This document shows, piece after piece, positions 19,415-32,300 of a stretch of 64,000 bases of DNA. Under the pieces are notes generated by a model. The model worked only from the letters and a program-made list of their open reading frames with translations. It did not search any database and was not told the DNA's origin. The position numbers and the translations under genes are program-made. Source of the DNA: Tridacna crocea (Eukaryota > Mollusca > Bivalvia > Cardiida > Cardiidae); assembly GCA_943736015.1 (NCBI GenBank), contig OX031069.1, forward strand, positions 21,085,235 through 21,149,234. The letters are read 5' to 3'. Each line of letters begins with the position of its first letter. Position 1 is the first letter of the stretch.

Positions 19415-19642
19415 GTATCTACCAAACGACACAAATGTACATTTACCTAAATTGAAAGCATTTGCAGACGACAATTCAAACGTAACACAAACGGTAGAAC
19501 TAGCCTTTGATAGGGTGGAAAACATTGTAGGGGAAAAAGAGAAAATGCTGGCTACCAGCATTTTCTCCTTTTCCGCCATAATGTTTTCTAAGTCTTCTAT
19601 CCAAGGCTCGCTAAAAGACGGAATCGTGTGGTAAACAGTTAA
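19415..19642. repeat. Family A MITE (copy A11) next to the GPCR start
   Basis: Begins near TCTACCAAACGACACAAATG and ends GTGTGGTAAACAGTTAA. The hairpin is slightly imperfect. It ends 42 bases before the GPCR ATG, so it probably forms part of that gene's promoter or 5' leader. Confidence 0.85.
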
Positions 19643-19684
19643 ATCTTTCCAACAGTTGGACACAAATCAAGGTTATCAGGAAAA

Positions 19685-20665
19685 ATGGATCATGTTCGAT
19701 TTGCGTGTAAAATAGTGAACTATGTTATCGGAACAGTAGGCACAATACTAAATATAATGACAATTTTTGTTCTCGTGAAAAGAAAAGACCCTTTGAAAGT
19801 TCGACTGAAACTGTTGTTAAGTCTATGTTTATCTGATCTACTGATTGCGTGTCTGGGTACCATTTACTATGATGCTTGTTTCTACAATGTTTGGATTCGA
19901 TTTTTCATATGTGACGGAAATGAACTAGATGGGGGACCAACAACTCGATACGCAAAGTTTATTCTAGGGGACGTTTACACCTTAGCCCAGTATGTAGGAC
20001 TTGGGACTATGTTTGCTATTTCTGTGGATCTGTTGTACTCGGTGAGGAATCCGCTTAAATACACGAAGTGGAATACAAGTAGAAGAGGTTTTATTGTCGT
20101 TTTCATTCTGTGGATTATTCCATTTGTGGTTCAGCTAATTTTTAGTTTATTGACCAAGTATACAAGAGCTAAAGAGGAGGATTTATTACTGGAATTCGTG
20201 GTATGGTCCTTTACAAAACCAGAAGAACTTTTTTTCGTCGTATCCACGTTGAGCCTTCTAGCTTTCGTCATCATTTACGTGATAATTTTCTGCAACATTC
20301 GACAAAAGTTCGTGACGTCACCGTCTTCTCAAATCCGAAGTTTGAGGAAAGCTGCTATTACTATGTTATTGATAGTAGCTACATATGCATTGTGTATGAT
20401 TCCTTTACTCTGGATTTTTATATCTCAGTTTATTTTTCCGGGTTATGACGATCAATTGCTGTTATCACATATATTTAGGCTTGTGTATTTGTGTAATACG
20501 GTATTTGACCCAATTATATATTCCATTAGGATTCCGGAAGTTAGGAGTGCCTTTCACAAAGCATGGCGTGACGTCATTGTCGACACTTTCAAATGTTTCA
20601 GAAACTCGGCAAACCCTTCGCGGATGAACCGGAATGGTCAGCTGAATGCCGTTACAAGGTTTTAG
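19685..20665 (+). CDS. Class A (rhodopsin-like) GPCR, single exon, orphan
   Basis: A 326-residue receptor with seven hydrophobic segments at about residues 8-30, 42-65, 98-120, 133-156, 186-208, 221-246 and 260-281. Class A landmarks are LSLCLSDLLIACL in TM2, the post-TM3 stretch ending VRNPLKY, and DPIIYSIRIPEVRSAF (D/NPxxY plus helix 8). The usual D-R-Y at the end of TM3 reads D-L-L, so the G-protein-contacting arginine is absent. The TM6 CWxP motif is CMIP. The N-terminus is short, suggesting a peptide or small-molecule receptor; the ligand cannot be told from sequence. The ATG at 19685 is the only one that includes all of TM1. The reading frame is intact and intronless. Two family A MITEs lie just upstream. 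Confidence 0.85.
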   Translation: MDHVRFACKIVNYVIGTVGTILNIMTIFVLVKRKDPLKVRLKLLLSLCLSDLLIACLGTIYYDACFYNVWIRFFICDGNELDGGPTTRYAKFILGDVYTLAQYVGLGTMFAISVDLLYSVRNPLKYTKWNTSRRGFIVVFILWIIPFVVQLIFSLLTKYTRAKEEDLLLEFVVWSFTKPEELFFVVSTLSLLAFVIIYVIIFCNIRQKFVTSPSSQIRSLRKAAITMLLIVATYALCMIPLLWIFISQFIFPGYDDQLLLSHIFRLVYLCNTVFDPIIYSIRIPEVRSAFHKAWRDVIVDTFKCFRNSANPSRMNRNGQLNAVTRF

Positions 20666-20779
20666 ATTATCTGTTAGCGCATTTATGACCTGCAGTTTCT
20701 TTCGATATAGTTTCAATTCTTATTATAAAGACCAAATCTACTTCTACAGGGTCACTTACATTTCAACCCTTTACCAAAA

Positions 20780-20942
20780 CATCCCGGGTCCGTATTCACA
20801 ATCATTCTTACGACCATTCTTTGTCTTATTCTCGGGAATTTTCTAAATGGTTCAGCCATTCAGAAGTTGTGTTACATGTACATTCTAAACCCAGTTTAAG
20901 ACGGAGAATATTCTCAAGAATGATTAGTGAATATGGTCTCAT
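20780..20942. repeat. Family H TIR MITE (copy H2)
   Basis: Begins GGTCCGTATTCAC and ends AATGATTAGTGAATATGGTC. Inner palindrome around GGTTCAGCCATTCAGAAGTT. Confidence 0.7.
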
Positions 20943-21862
20943 GTATTTTGATGACTCTTAAGATGAACGATTTTGAAAACATTGTTAGGGAAACAGAGAA
21001 AGTGTTGGTAACCATAATGTCTAGATACTTTTCTAAGTGTTTGTTATTAAAACTGCTTGCGACAAAGAACAAAATTTTGAGCCGAAAATTTTGGGAGAGT
21101 TAAACACAGCCTGCTATCAATAGAAAATAAGTCCAATTCACAATTGACACAAATTTTGAGTTACCAGAATCAAAACTAATTGTCGATTTCAATTTGTGAT
21201 TTTGGAGGAGATGATGTTTGAAGACTTTCGATCTTTTTCAATTCTAATGTCACTAGAACAGAGCTACAGTTCTAAGTTACTTGAACTGTGTTCATCGTCA
21301 TTAAAAAGCAGTAACACAAATATCTGATTAGGATGAACATACATGCAACAAAAACTGACATTAAATGGATAATATATCATATAATTGTGAAATTCACGAT
21401 TTGGTGCATTAATGTAATTCTGTCACTATGTTCGGTCTGTATAGGTCAAAACCCTCAAACAGCTAAGTGTACGTTCATCTTGATCCACGCACGTCATGAC
21501 TATTGCACAGTGACATAAAATCATTTCTTTACTGTTTCCGCTAATTTTTCAATATACATGTATATGCAAAATGGGGGTTCTGCCCCAAATTAAAAAAAAA
21601 TGACAATAACAATCAATTTGCACAAAATTTACGAGGGGACAGTAATAAATCAAAGGAAAAAAACTTTTTTTAACAAGTGGAAGAAAACTACTTTTTTTTC
21701 AACAAAAATTGGCAATATCAACAAATCGACCTTTAATGTCAGGAGATTGGGGGAAGGGTGGAGGAAGGGGTGACTTTTTTTATATTTCAGGGGTCATGTT
21801 TGTGTTATAATTCTATCCCAATTTATTCAAAGAAAAAAATATAAATACAATATAATAAAAAA
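20943..21862. other. Intergenic AT-rich sequence
   Basis: Contains a degraded family A hairpin trace (about 20970-21040) and A/T runs near 21590-21700. No gene recognised. Confidence 0.45.
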
Positions 21863-23575
21863 GATGTCAGTACAACCAGTTGAAAAACTGATAGCTTTAT
21901 ACCAGAGAAAAATCTTCTAAGAAGATTAAGAAAAAATGAAAAAGTAGATATAAGAAAAAATGAAAGAAAGTGACATAGAAAAAAATGACAAAATGAAAAA
22001 GTAGATATAAGAAAAAATGAAAAAGCGACAAAGAAAAGAAAAAGATTTTTTTGAAGATTTGGAACGTGAAGAAAAAGAGTAAAAATATTAAAAATAAACT
22101 AATTTTAACTGATCAACCGCTATGTAATTATTTCAAACCATACACAATTTCTATTGATGATTATAAAGATCCTTCACTTATGTTTACCGATAAAAAATCA
22201 ATCATCATCGATCAAATAAAAGAAGATATCAAAGAATATCAAGGTATTAAATTTTCAATCGGATTATATCTGAACTATTTTCACGATGAGTGAAATGGAC
22301 AAAGAATGGACAACAAAGAAAAGAAGTTTTTGGGCAAAAACACGATGATTCATTAGCAGTTTTGAATGAAAATAAAGTATCAGAAAAATATGATGAACAA
22401 ATAAATTATCTTGATAAATGGATACAACAATTTACAAATACTGCTTCTGGCCTAGAAAAATGTGAAAAACTGTATCTCAATATTGCTAAATATGAACCAA
22501 TCAAAAGATCATCGTATATTCAATTACCAAATGTAATTGCTGATAAAAAAGCAATAATCAAGATAAAAGATAATGATGAACGATGTCTTGAGTGTATCCA
22601 GATAAAAGTCATAATTCAAACCAGAAATCATACTTTCGAAAACATCTTGGAAAACAAAAAACTAAACTTTAAAGGTATTGACTTTCCAACGCCAATTAAT
22701 CAAATTTCAAGAATAGGAAAGCAAAACAATATTGCAATAAATGTATATGGTTATACCGTATCAGAGAAAAAAATGTGAGTACATTTCCATATCATATATC
22801 TGAGCAACCGAAATCTATAAAATGTATAAATCTATTGTTAGCAACTGAAGAATATAATAAAACTGAGGATGAGAAAGAAACAAGGTACCATTATCGTTGG
22901 ATAAAAAATCTAAACAGATTTCTTTTTGATAAAAAGAAGCATAAGACTGCAACTTGTTATTGTGACAGATGTCTCCATAGATTTACAAAAGAACTATTGA
23001 GCGAACATATCGAAGATTGTGAAGGAATAAACAAATCATGAATGAGAATTGAAAGCCAAAGGAATGTAACGATACAATGTATTTTAAAAGCCATCATCAT
23101 CAAATGTTTATTTCATATGCAGACTTTGAAAGTATCCACTTTTCAAAATCAGGACTAAAAGGAGAAAAACAGAAATAATGATGGACATGAAGCATGCGGA
23201 TTTGGATATCAAGCTGTAGGATATGATAAAAAATCAGATGAACCTGTAATTTACCGAGGTGAAGATACAGTAGAAGTATTTTTATATCACTTCGAATGCA
23301 GAGTTTCAAATATAAATAATTGGTTTTCAAATCCTAAGCCAATTATAATGACAAAAGAAGACGAAAAGGATAAAAACAACAATCATATTTGAAGGATATG
23401 TGAAAATAAAATACAAATGATAAAATACAAAGTAACAGATCATTGCCAGTTTACTGGTAAATTCAGAGGACCAGCTCGTAACTTAAAACTAAATATAAAA
23501 CCAAATGTTGCAAAAATTCCTGTTGTAATTCACACTCTAAAAGGATAAGATAGTTATCTGATAATAGAAAACAAA
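21863..23575 (+). pseudogene. Decayed protein-primed DNA polymerase B (Maverick/Polinton or adintovirus type)
   Basis: A very AT-rich relic spread over several frames. Recognisable pieces in order are: a lysine-rich leader with a tandem duplication (about 21900-22030); FSIGLYLNYF and RSSYIQLPN (22051-22778); HYRWIKNLNRFL with a C-x2-C...H-x4-C zinc finger (22775-23041); an ISYADFESI exonuclease I motif in another frame (about 23104-23130); and a segment containing YRGEDTVEVFL, then DHCQFTGKFRGPARNLK near 23440-23490. This order is characteristic of the N-terminal and exonuclease region of polymerase B from Mavericks/Polintons and adintoviruses. The polymerase domain itself is missing. Multiple frameshifts and stops show it is inactive. 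No integrase, capsid or TIR was found nearby. A family A MITE follows at 23600. Confidence 0.75.
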
Positions 23576-23599
23576 ATACAAAATACTACAGCAAATATA

Positions 23600-23802
23600 A
23601 CACGTATAGCAAATAATAACGAAAATAGCGACAGGATTCTGAACTTGAACAAATTTAGCCGTCCTTGATAAAGTAGAAAATATTGTACAAAAAAGGAAAT
23701 GCTGAATATCAGCATTTCCTCCTTTTTCCATGGTAACGGTATTTCTAAAAACACCTTTTCTCTAGGGTCGTTAGAATTCTGTATTGTGTGGTAAAGAGTT
23801 AA
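23600..23802. repeat. Family A MITE (copy A12)
   Basis: Hairpin AAAAGGAAATGCTGAATATC with its complement; right end TGTGTGGTAAAGAGTTAA. Confidence 0.7.
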
Positions 23803-24775
23803 CTTATGTAGTACTTGGTTGTTAGAGTCAAGGGTTTCACGCCCTTGTTCAAAAGCCTTGATACAAAAGATGGCAAGGTTATTTAGAGAAGCATTTTCCA
23901 GCCATTGTGTAAATTTACATGTGTGGTCCCCTGTAGAAAAGTTTCTTTTTATATAATTTTCTCTTCAAGATTGTAGAAAGGGCAAATAAGTATAAAATGG
24001 TATTCATCCTCAATTTTGTTCATTTTACAGAGCGTGCAAACTTTATGTAATCTATGTTCGATGTCAACCAACTTCAAAATATAGTTGATGCGAAGAGAAC
24101 CTTATTTTTGCAAGACAGTTTCTATACTTAAAGTTATACATATTGATAAGTTATTTGGAAATTTGTATTTCAGATTTGATTTTAAACCCTGCATAGTGTC
24201 AGGGAAGTTTTACTTTGTATATCCATATGCCAATCGGTTACAAATACATCTGTTGGTTTACTTTTTGGATAGGAAAGATTTCAATGTTAACAGATGCTGG
24301 GAACAGCCATCGTCGTGAAGCCACGACGTTCAAAAAGATGTTCCATCTTCGCACTGCCCTGTTCAGTTTTGAAACTCTGACCGTGTTTTTGGTTATTCTT
24401 TAATAATGTCTTTAAAAAGAGGATTTTGTTGATACTTTTTGTGCAGTTGCCATTCAAAATATTTCCCAATTCTTATTTTGACATTTACTGGTAGTGGAAA
24501 CCTACCAAGCCCTCAATATATCGCACTGTTACTCGTAGATTGTTTTAATTAAAAATTAATTTAGAAAAAAAAAAAAAAAACCTTTCCGAGCACTTTTTCG
24601 GCAATTCTAGTTCTAGTGAAACTCAACACCTCAGTAAAGAAGTTAAGATTGGCAATACGAAAGAGTCAAATCGTTATACCGCCTGGAGTGTCTTTACTTG
24701 TCTACGTTTGTATAGCATTTCTGAAAGTTCGGCTGAACAGGTCTATATCTAAAGGTCAACGGCCCCTAGCACATC
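23803..24775. other. Intergenic AT-rich sequence
   Basis: Small open frames only, with no recognised domain. A-run at about 24565-24580. Confidence 0.4.
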
Positions 24776-24985
24776 GACAAACATAGACGTTTTCGTAAAG
24801 GCTATTCGCCAGATCTCGGCAGCTACCGTATAGTAATATGAGAGTCAGGAGCCGTAGACTCTCTAACTCATCGGTAAATATCGTGTAACATCGATGTTTT
24901 CGCAAAAGATATTCGCCAAATCTCGGCAGCCATCGTATTTTAATACGAGAATTAGGTGCCTTAGACATCAATGTTTGCATAAATA
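24776..24985. repeat. Tandem duplication of about 110 bp
   Basis: Two diverged units share GTTTTCGYAAARGMTATTCGCC, AATCTCGGCAGC-like and GCCTTAGAC-like blocks. Confidence 0.7.
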
Positions 24986-25029
24986 AAAGTAGCTTCATTA
25001 GTAATTTTTCCTCTATTTGAAATACATGT

Positions 25030-25140
25030 ATCTTAATCCTAAGGCTGCTAGTCGCAACGTAATGTCCTTTTGCGGACAGTATAGATTAATATCACACTAC
25101 ACAGAACGTGTAATATTGAATCTGAACTGTCCGATAAAAA
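25030..25140. repeat. Family B MITE, degraded (copy B5)
   Basis: Leader AAGGCTGCTAGTCGC and core ATATCACACTACACAGAACG with a partly complementary right arm ending ACTGTCCGATAA. Confidence 0.65.
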
Positions 25141-25849
25141 CAGATATTTTTGTCCAAAAAAATGAAATGATGATACGATCATTCTGGTTTTTTACTATCG
25201 GTCTTGAAAGTTTCATATAATTCATTTGGAAAGATAAGTGTTAGTTTTTGTTTTGCCTTTGTTAATAGTCATTTTCCATTTTTTTAACAGTTTAACTGAA
25301 ATCTATTTAAGAGATCTCATTTCAGCATTTTCTCTTTTTTGTCCGAAACGTTCCATAATTCTTTTCCTCGGGGTCATTAAAATACGAGATGATAGATATT
25401 ATACATATTACAGGCTTATTTATGTATATATCGAGCCCTTCGGCTTTGATAGTTGGGATATAGTATTCATTTGGATATATCTTTAAGTTGTTGTCACCAA
25501 TAAACAAAAACTTTACACAGTTGCTAGTAATCGGCTTTTTCACCTTATTTCTTCAATTTTTCAGTGCAGCTGAATTTGTTCGAGTTTGACCTACTTTTTT
25601 GGCACTGATAACAAATGAATAATTGGAAATTCGTGATTGGTCAAGATATAGACATATTTATTCTATGTGCTTCTGCCTATTTGCTGAAAAATATTACACT
25701 GTCTGTCGTTTTTAAAGATACTTCTTTTTTCTGCTCTTTCATAGACATATTACATCATTCCAACAACATTTTATTTGTCGTCTGGAAATACTCAAAGTTT
25801 TTCACAGTCTATATTTTTTTTGTCGTCTTTATACTTTTTCCCACAAATT
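25141..25849. other. Intergenic AT-rich sequence
   Basis: No gene or repeat recognised. Confidence 0.4.
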
Positions 25850-26040
25850 CCGGCCAAGTTTTAACTACCCCGAGGAAATATTCTTTTGAAAACTTGTGGA
25901 GAAAGGAGAAAATGCTTGTACCCACAAGATTTTATTCACTCTCAAGAACAATTACCATTATTTCAAATACATGTAATAAATCGTCCTCAAATGCTTTCAA
26001 ACTGGACATGTAAAAATATTACCGTTTGATGAACAGTAAG
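25850..26040. repeat. Family A MITE, degraded (just past the SPFH gene stop)
   Basis: Retains AACTTGTGGAGAAAGGAGAA, CCTCAAATGCTTTCAAACTG and a TACCGTTTGATGAACAG end. On the minus strand it supplies AATAAA (complement at 25931-25936), about 120 bases past the SPFH stop codon. This is a possible polyadenylation signal. Confidence 0.5.
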
Positions 26041-26057
26041 TATCAAAAGAGCAAAAA

Positions 26058-26321
26058 TTATCTTAGATTCCCTGCAATACGTTGTTGAAAGTCCACTGTC
26101 AAGTGCACGTTATCAAGGCCTCGTAGTGTGCGTAGGTAATCAAAACTGTTCTTTTCTGCCTGAGAGTTAATATTCAGACTAGAATATAAATTCTTCAAGC
26201 CGGTGCTCCTTGCTTTCTCGATGGTGCTTATGTACTCAGCCTGCGACACTGCCTGGATTTTCCTTGACTCAGAGTCGGCAACTTGTTGAATTTCTGACGC
26301 TTCGTTCTTGATCTTTTCTAC
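26058..26321 (-). CDS. SPFH protein, last coding exon (7)
   Basis: Acceptor TGTCCACAG in phase 0. It encodes [19 protein letters not shown] and a helical tail ending QQRIAGNLR, with stop TAA at 26060-26058. Ala/Glu/Gln-rich helices are typical of SPFH C-termini. Confidence 0.85.
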   Translation of the reverse strand, partial: VEKIKNEASEIQQVADSESRKIQAVSQAEYISTIEKARSTGLKNLYSSLNINSQAEKNSFDYLRTLRGLDNVHLTVDFQQRIAGNLR

Positions 26322-29300
26322 CTGTGGACATGAATAAGAAGATATTTTCATACTCCTTACTTTATGTTGTTAACCAGGATCTGTATTGTTACGAGTCAGG
26401 CGTAACTAGAAAGTAGAAGCCAGCAACAAACGATAACAATTAACAGAATTTATTAACAAAAATATCAAATAATCAGTGACAATATTACAATTGTACAAAA
26501 CAATACCTTAGATGTTAAATCCAAAAGACAAACTATTCCAGTCTTAATTCCAGTCTGATCCTGATCCAAACTGAATGTAATCCAATCACACGAAATAATC
26601 CTCACTCTAGTCTAGTCTGATCCGAATCCAAACTGAATGTAATCCAAGCACTTATGACACAAACACAAGATAATCCCCACTGTAGTCTGGCAATCATGTA
26701 TTAACTAGTGAACACTGAGATGTAAAAAGCTTTTCCTTTTATAATAACAGGGAAACTTCCAGAAAATTCATGTTAAAATCAGTTGCATAATTTCTAGTAA
26801 TCAGATTGTATAAAGGCCTGGAAACTTCCAGCACAATATTCCACAAGAGAGAATCCAGTTCTAAAAATAGCAACAGGGGAAAACCATTCAAAAATAGATA
26901 CACACATGAACAAAGCTAATAATAACTGGGCATGTACATAACACTTCCCCCCTTGAAAAGAAAAAGAAAGGTTTATGAAATAAATCTTTCTTTTTTGCAA
27001 TATTATTTACATACATGTATATGACACTTCAACTGAAGCACTACATAGGAAATGACAAACTCAAATATTAATTATTTCAGACTAATGAAAATAATCCAGG
27101 TAATGAAAGTACAATTTAAAAATTCTGTTTAAACATGATATAGGGAAAATAACTATTGGAATTTCAAACTCTTGAAGGAGCATCTGGTATAATGTTATCT
27201 TTCCCTTTTATGTGTCTTATGTCAAGATTAAACTCTTGAAGCAATAAACTCCACCTCAGTAATCTTTGATTCTTATTCTTAAGTTTGTGTAGAAAACTTA
27301 AAGGGTTATGATCACTGAATACAACAATTGGTGAAGTTGAAGAGGTTAAATAAACTTCGAACTGCTGGATTGCCAGAATTAAAGCAAGACACTCTTTTTC
27401 TATGGTAGAGTAATTTTTCTGATTTTTGTTAATTTCTTAGAAAAGTAACAAACTGGGTGATCAATACCATTATTATCTTCTTGTAAAAGAACAGCACCAA
27501 TACCAACATCACTTGCATCAACAGCTAATTTGAAACATTTGTCAAAATCAGGTGCCAAGAGAACTGGTGCGTTCTTTAGTATGGCTTTCAGACGATCAAA
27601 TGCATCTTGACATTTGTCATTCCATTTGAACTTTGTTCTTTTCTTAAGTAAATTTGTTAAAGGTTCAGCAATACCCGAGAAATTTTTACAGAATTTCCTG
27701 TAGTAGCCAGCCATACCAAGAAATCGCATCAGCTGTCTTTTACATTTAGGCACAGGAAACTCAGAGATAGCATGGACTTTAGCTTCTAAAGGTTTAACTT
27801 GACCTTGTCCCACAAGATGTCCTAGAAATGTTACAGTAGCATGACAAAATTCAGTTTTTGCAAGATTCACAGTCAGTTTCGCTTTACTGAGTCTGTCGAA
27901 GAACTTCCTGATTCTTTGAAGGTGGTCACTCCAACTGTCTGAGTAGATGATGACGTCGTCAATATATGCATCACAGCCATCTAATCCACATATAACATTG
28001 TTTACAAGTCGCTGAAACGTTGCAGGAGAATTTTTCATCCCAAACGGCATAACTTTGTATTGGTACAGACCGTTTGGAGTAGCAAAGGCTGATACTTCTT
28101 TTGCTCTATCAGTCAGTGGAACTTGCCAGAATCCTTTTAGCAGGTCGAATTTGGTGACATATTTAGAATTTCCAACTTTGTCAATACAGTCATCAATTCT
28201 TGGTATTGGAAAAGAGTCTGTTTTTGTCACAGAGTTCACCTTACGATAGTCAGTACACATTCTATAAGTTCCATTTGATTTGGGTACTAATATACATGGT
28301 GAACTGTAATTACTCTGGCTAGGTTCAATAAAGTCATTTTCCAGTAAGTATTTTACTTCATCTTGGAGGTATTTCTGTTTCAAAGGATTCATCCTATATG
28401 GATGTTGCTTTATTGGTTTAGAATCTTCCACAATGACATCATGATAGATTTTATCTGTTCTTGTGGGGATATCAGGAAATAAATGTTCATATTCATGTAT
28501 CAACTGTTTCAGCTCTTCCTGCTGCGATGGTTCCAAGTGAGAAAGTTTGTTGTCGAGGTTTCTCAAAATATCAGAATTCTCAAGTTTAGATGGACCAGGA
28601 TCAGATTTATCAATAAAGTCCAAATTTACTTCAAGATCAGATACATTTGATTCTTGTGGGACAGTGTTTACAACTGTAATTGGTTTTGAAATAGAGCTAT
28701 CTCTGTCAAAGTATTCCTTTAACATATTTACATGACACATTTGTTTGTTTTTACGCCTTCCTGGAGTATTAATTATATAGTTTAAATCACTTGTTTTCTT
28801 GTCAATAGTGTAGGGTCCAAAATATCTTGCCTGTAGAGGTCTGCCAGGTATTGACAAAAGAGCAAGGACTTTGTCACCTGGTTTAAATTTTCTATCTATA
28901 ACATGGTTGTCATATCTTGCTTTCATTTTGCCCTGAGACGTTTTAAGATTAGACCTAGCAACCTCACATGCCCTAGACAGTCTATTTCTGAAGTCAGAAA
29001 CGTACTGTAGTAAATTTAAAGGTTTTTCATCATTTGAAAGAAATTTCTCTTTCAAAAGTTTTAAAGGTCCACGAACAGAATGGCCAAAAACTAATTCAAA
29101 AGGACTGAAACCAAGAGATTCTTGTACAGATTCTCTGACTGCAAATAGTAACAAATGGATGCCCTCATCTCAGTCTTTTTCAGTGTCAAAGCAATATGAC
29201 CTTATCATATTTTTTAATGTCTGGTGAAATCTTTCTAAAGCACCTTGACTTTCAGGGTGATAGGCGGATGACCTATATTGCTTGATTGCTAATTCATGCA

Positions 29301-32300
29301 TAACCTGTTGGAATATACCAGACATAAAATTTGACCCTTGATCAGACTGAACTGATTTTGGAAGACCAACAAATGTGAAAAATTTTATAAGAGCTTTGAC
29401 TATTGGCTTTGTTTTGATGTTCCTTAAAGGAATAGCTTCAGGAAAACGTGTAGAAGTACACATAATTGTTAAGAGATACTCATTTCCTGACTTGGTTCGA
29501 GGTAAAGGACCAACACAATCTATAAGTATCCTACTGAAAGGTTCATCAAAAGCAGGAATAGGTTGTAATTGAGCTTTGGGAATGGTTTGGTTGGGTTTAC
29601 CTACCATTTGACATGTATGGCAAGTTTTACAATATTTAGAGACATATGACTTGAGACCAGGCCAATAAAAATGATTAATAATTTTGTGATAGGTCTTGTT
29701 TATACCTAGATGACCTGACATAGGACTTTCATGGGCTATACTTAGTATTTCATGACGATATGACTTTGGAACCACAAGTTGGTGGTAAACAGCCCATTCA
29801 TCATCAGCTGGGACATCAAATGGTCGCCATTTTCTCATAAGAATCCCATTCTTTATATAGTAACACATTGGGACCTGTGAAATTTCATCTTCAGGTAAAG
29901 CCCTAAAAATTAATTTCGAAATCTCAGGATCAGTTTGCTGTTCCTGGATAAGCTGTGACTTTGACAGCGTGTCGTGACCTTGGTCAATAGACCGTGGTGG
30001 TGAATGACAAGACATTGACGAGTCTGTCTGAGTATCAGACAAACTGGGATCAAGAGACTTTTTAATCTCATTATTAAAATATTGACCGATAAAAGTATCT
30101 GTCAAGTCAATGTCAGAGTTTGAGTTTTTCAAAATGGCCTTTTTAGCCATAGCTCGGGTAACTGCACAAGAAGGATACAAGTCAGGAATTTCCTGCTCGA
30201 TAGGGTCATCTGTTTGACCTATATTTGGTATGTCAGTTACAAGTGGATTTACCACAACCTTATCTCCAGCTAAGTCATTGCCTAGCAGTAAATGGACACC
30301 TTTAAATGGTAAGGAAGGTTTAATACCAATAACCACAAGCCCGGTAACCAAATCTGATGACAAATTAACGTAATGGAGAGGGATATTAACAGTTACACAC
30401 TCTACACCCTGAATAAGGACACTAGTACCGGAAGAAGTCTTCTCAGAAAAAGGCAGTATATCTGCTAAAATAAGAGATTGAGAAGCTCCTGTGTCTCTTA
30501 AAATTTTAATAGGGGTAGGTGGGCAATTATCACCTGAAAGTGATACAAAACCATTCAACATAAATGGTTCAAAAATCTCCATAGTAGAATCAGACTTGGG
30601 TTTTGTGACTGTGTCAATTGTATTGGTTTTAATAGAAGACTGTGGCCTTGGTCTAAGAGTGGTGAGCCCTGTTGGCTTGGCTTCATCACTTTCTAACTTC
30701 CTTTTTAATTTCAAACATTCAGAAACAAGGTGACCAGGTTTCTTACAATAGTTACAAGTGGGTCGAGATAAGGGATATTGACTTTTGGTTTCACTAGTAG
30801 AATTGGGTTTGGGTGTATTGGATTGACTGGGCATGCCAGATGAATTACCAGACGTAAATTTATTTTGGGGATGTGAAGAAGTAGGTTTTGGTTTAGCAAT
30901 AAAAGAAACTTTATGTGTAAGGTAGTAATTATCAGCCAGACGAGCTGCTTCTTCTAAAGTTTCAACTTGTTTTTCGTCTAAGAATGTCTTAACATCAAAT
31001 TGAATACAACGTTTGAATTCCTCAACTAACACAAGTTGTCTTAGTTTATCATAATTTTGGTCTACTTTCTTAGAACAGCACCATCTATCAAATAACTGTT
31101 CTTTGTTCCTAGCAAATTCAACATGAGTCTGGTTAGAATCTTTTTTACAATTTCTAAATTTTTGTCTATATGCTTCTGGGACCAGCTCATAACCTTTGAG
31201 AATAAGTTCTTTAACAGTCTCATAATGATGACATTGTTCAACACCTAGTTGTGTATAAATTTCACGAGCTTTGCCTATCAGAACACTTTGCAGAAGTAAA
31301 GTCCAATGCTCTTTTGACCAATTTAAGTTTTCTGCAACTTTTTCAAAGTGTAGGAAGTATTTATCAACTTCTTTTTCTTGAAATGGAGGAACAAGCCTAA
31401 TATGTTTTGTAACATCAAAATTGTATTCAATCTTTTGCTTTGGCTGATTTGCTCTTTCTTGCATTTCTATTTCCCTCATTCTTAATTGAAATTCTCTTTC
31501 CTTCTCTCTCTCTTCCCTTTCTCTTTCTTCTCTCTCCCTTTCTCTTTCCCTTTCTCTTTCCTTCTCTCTCTCTTCCCATTCTCTTTCTTTCTCTCTTTCC
31601 TGAATTTCTAATTGTCTGATCTGAAGTTTTAATTCAAGTTCTTTCGAACTTGAAACTGACTGAACGTCAACTATCAGGGAAAGAGCATTTTCATTAAAAA
31701 TTTCCTCATCAACAAAATATTGTACCAAAATGTTCTTAATTTCATGTTTGCGCATTGAAGATTTTATTTCAGACAATTTATAGTGCTTAGCAAGATTAAG
31801 CAAATCAGTCTTTTTACCTAAATTCAATAACTCCACAGACGGTTCAGCCTTAAATTTATCTAAGTCAAAAGACATGTTTGTTTGTTGCTGGATTCAAGTA
31901 CAAAATTGTATTATAATTACTGATTATAATTTTGACTAACAGGATGTATTAGATTTTTTTAAATTGTGAAAAGCAAACGTCTATGTCTTATTTTCCAATC
32001 GATGGTTAATCCCAAAGGGAAAACGAATGCGATAGTCTAGTTTCTAATCCCGGACGAGCCCCCAATTTCTGTTACGAGTCAGGCGTAACTAGAAAGTAGA
32101 AGCCAGCAACAAACGATAACAATTAACAGAATTTATTAACAAAAATATCAAATAATCAGTGACAATATTACAATTGTACAAAACAATACCTTAGATGTTA
32201 AATCCAAAAGACAAACTATTCCAGTCTTAATTCCAGTCTGATCCTGATCCAAACTGAATGTAATCCAATCACACGAAATAATCCTCACTCTAGTCTAGTC

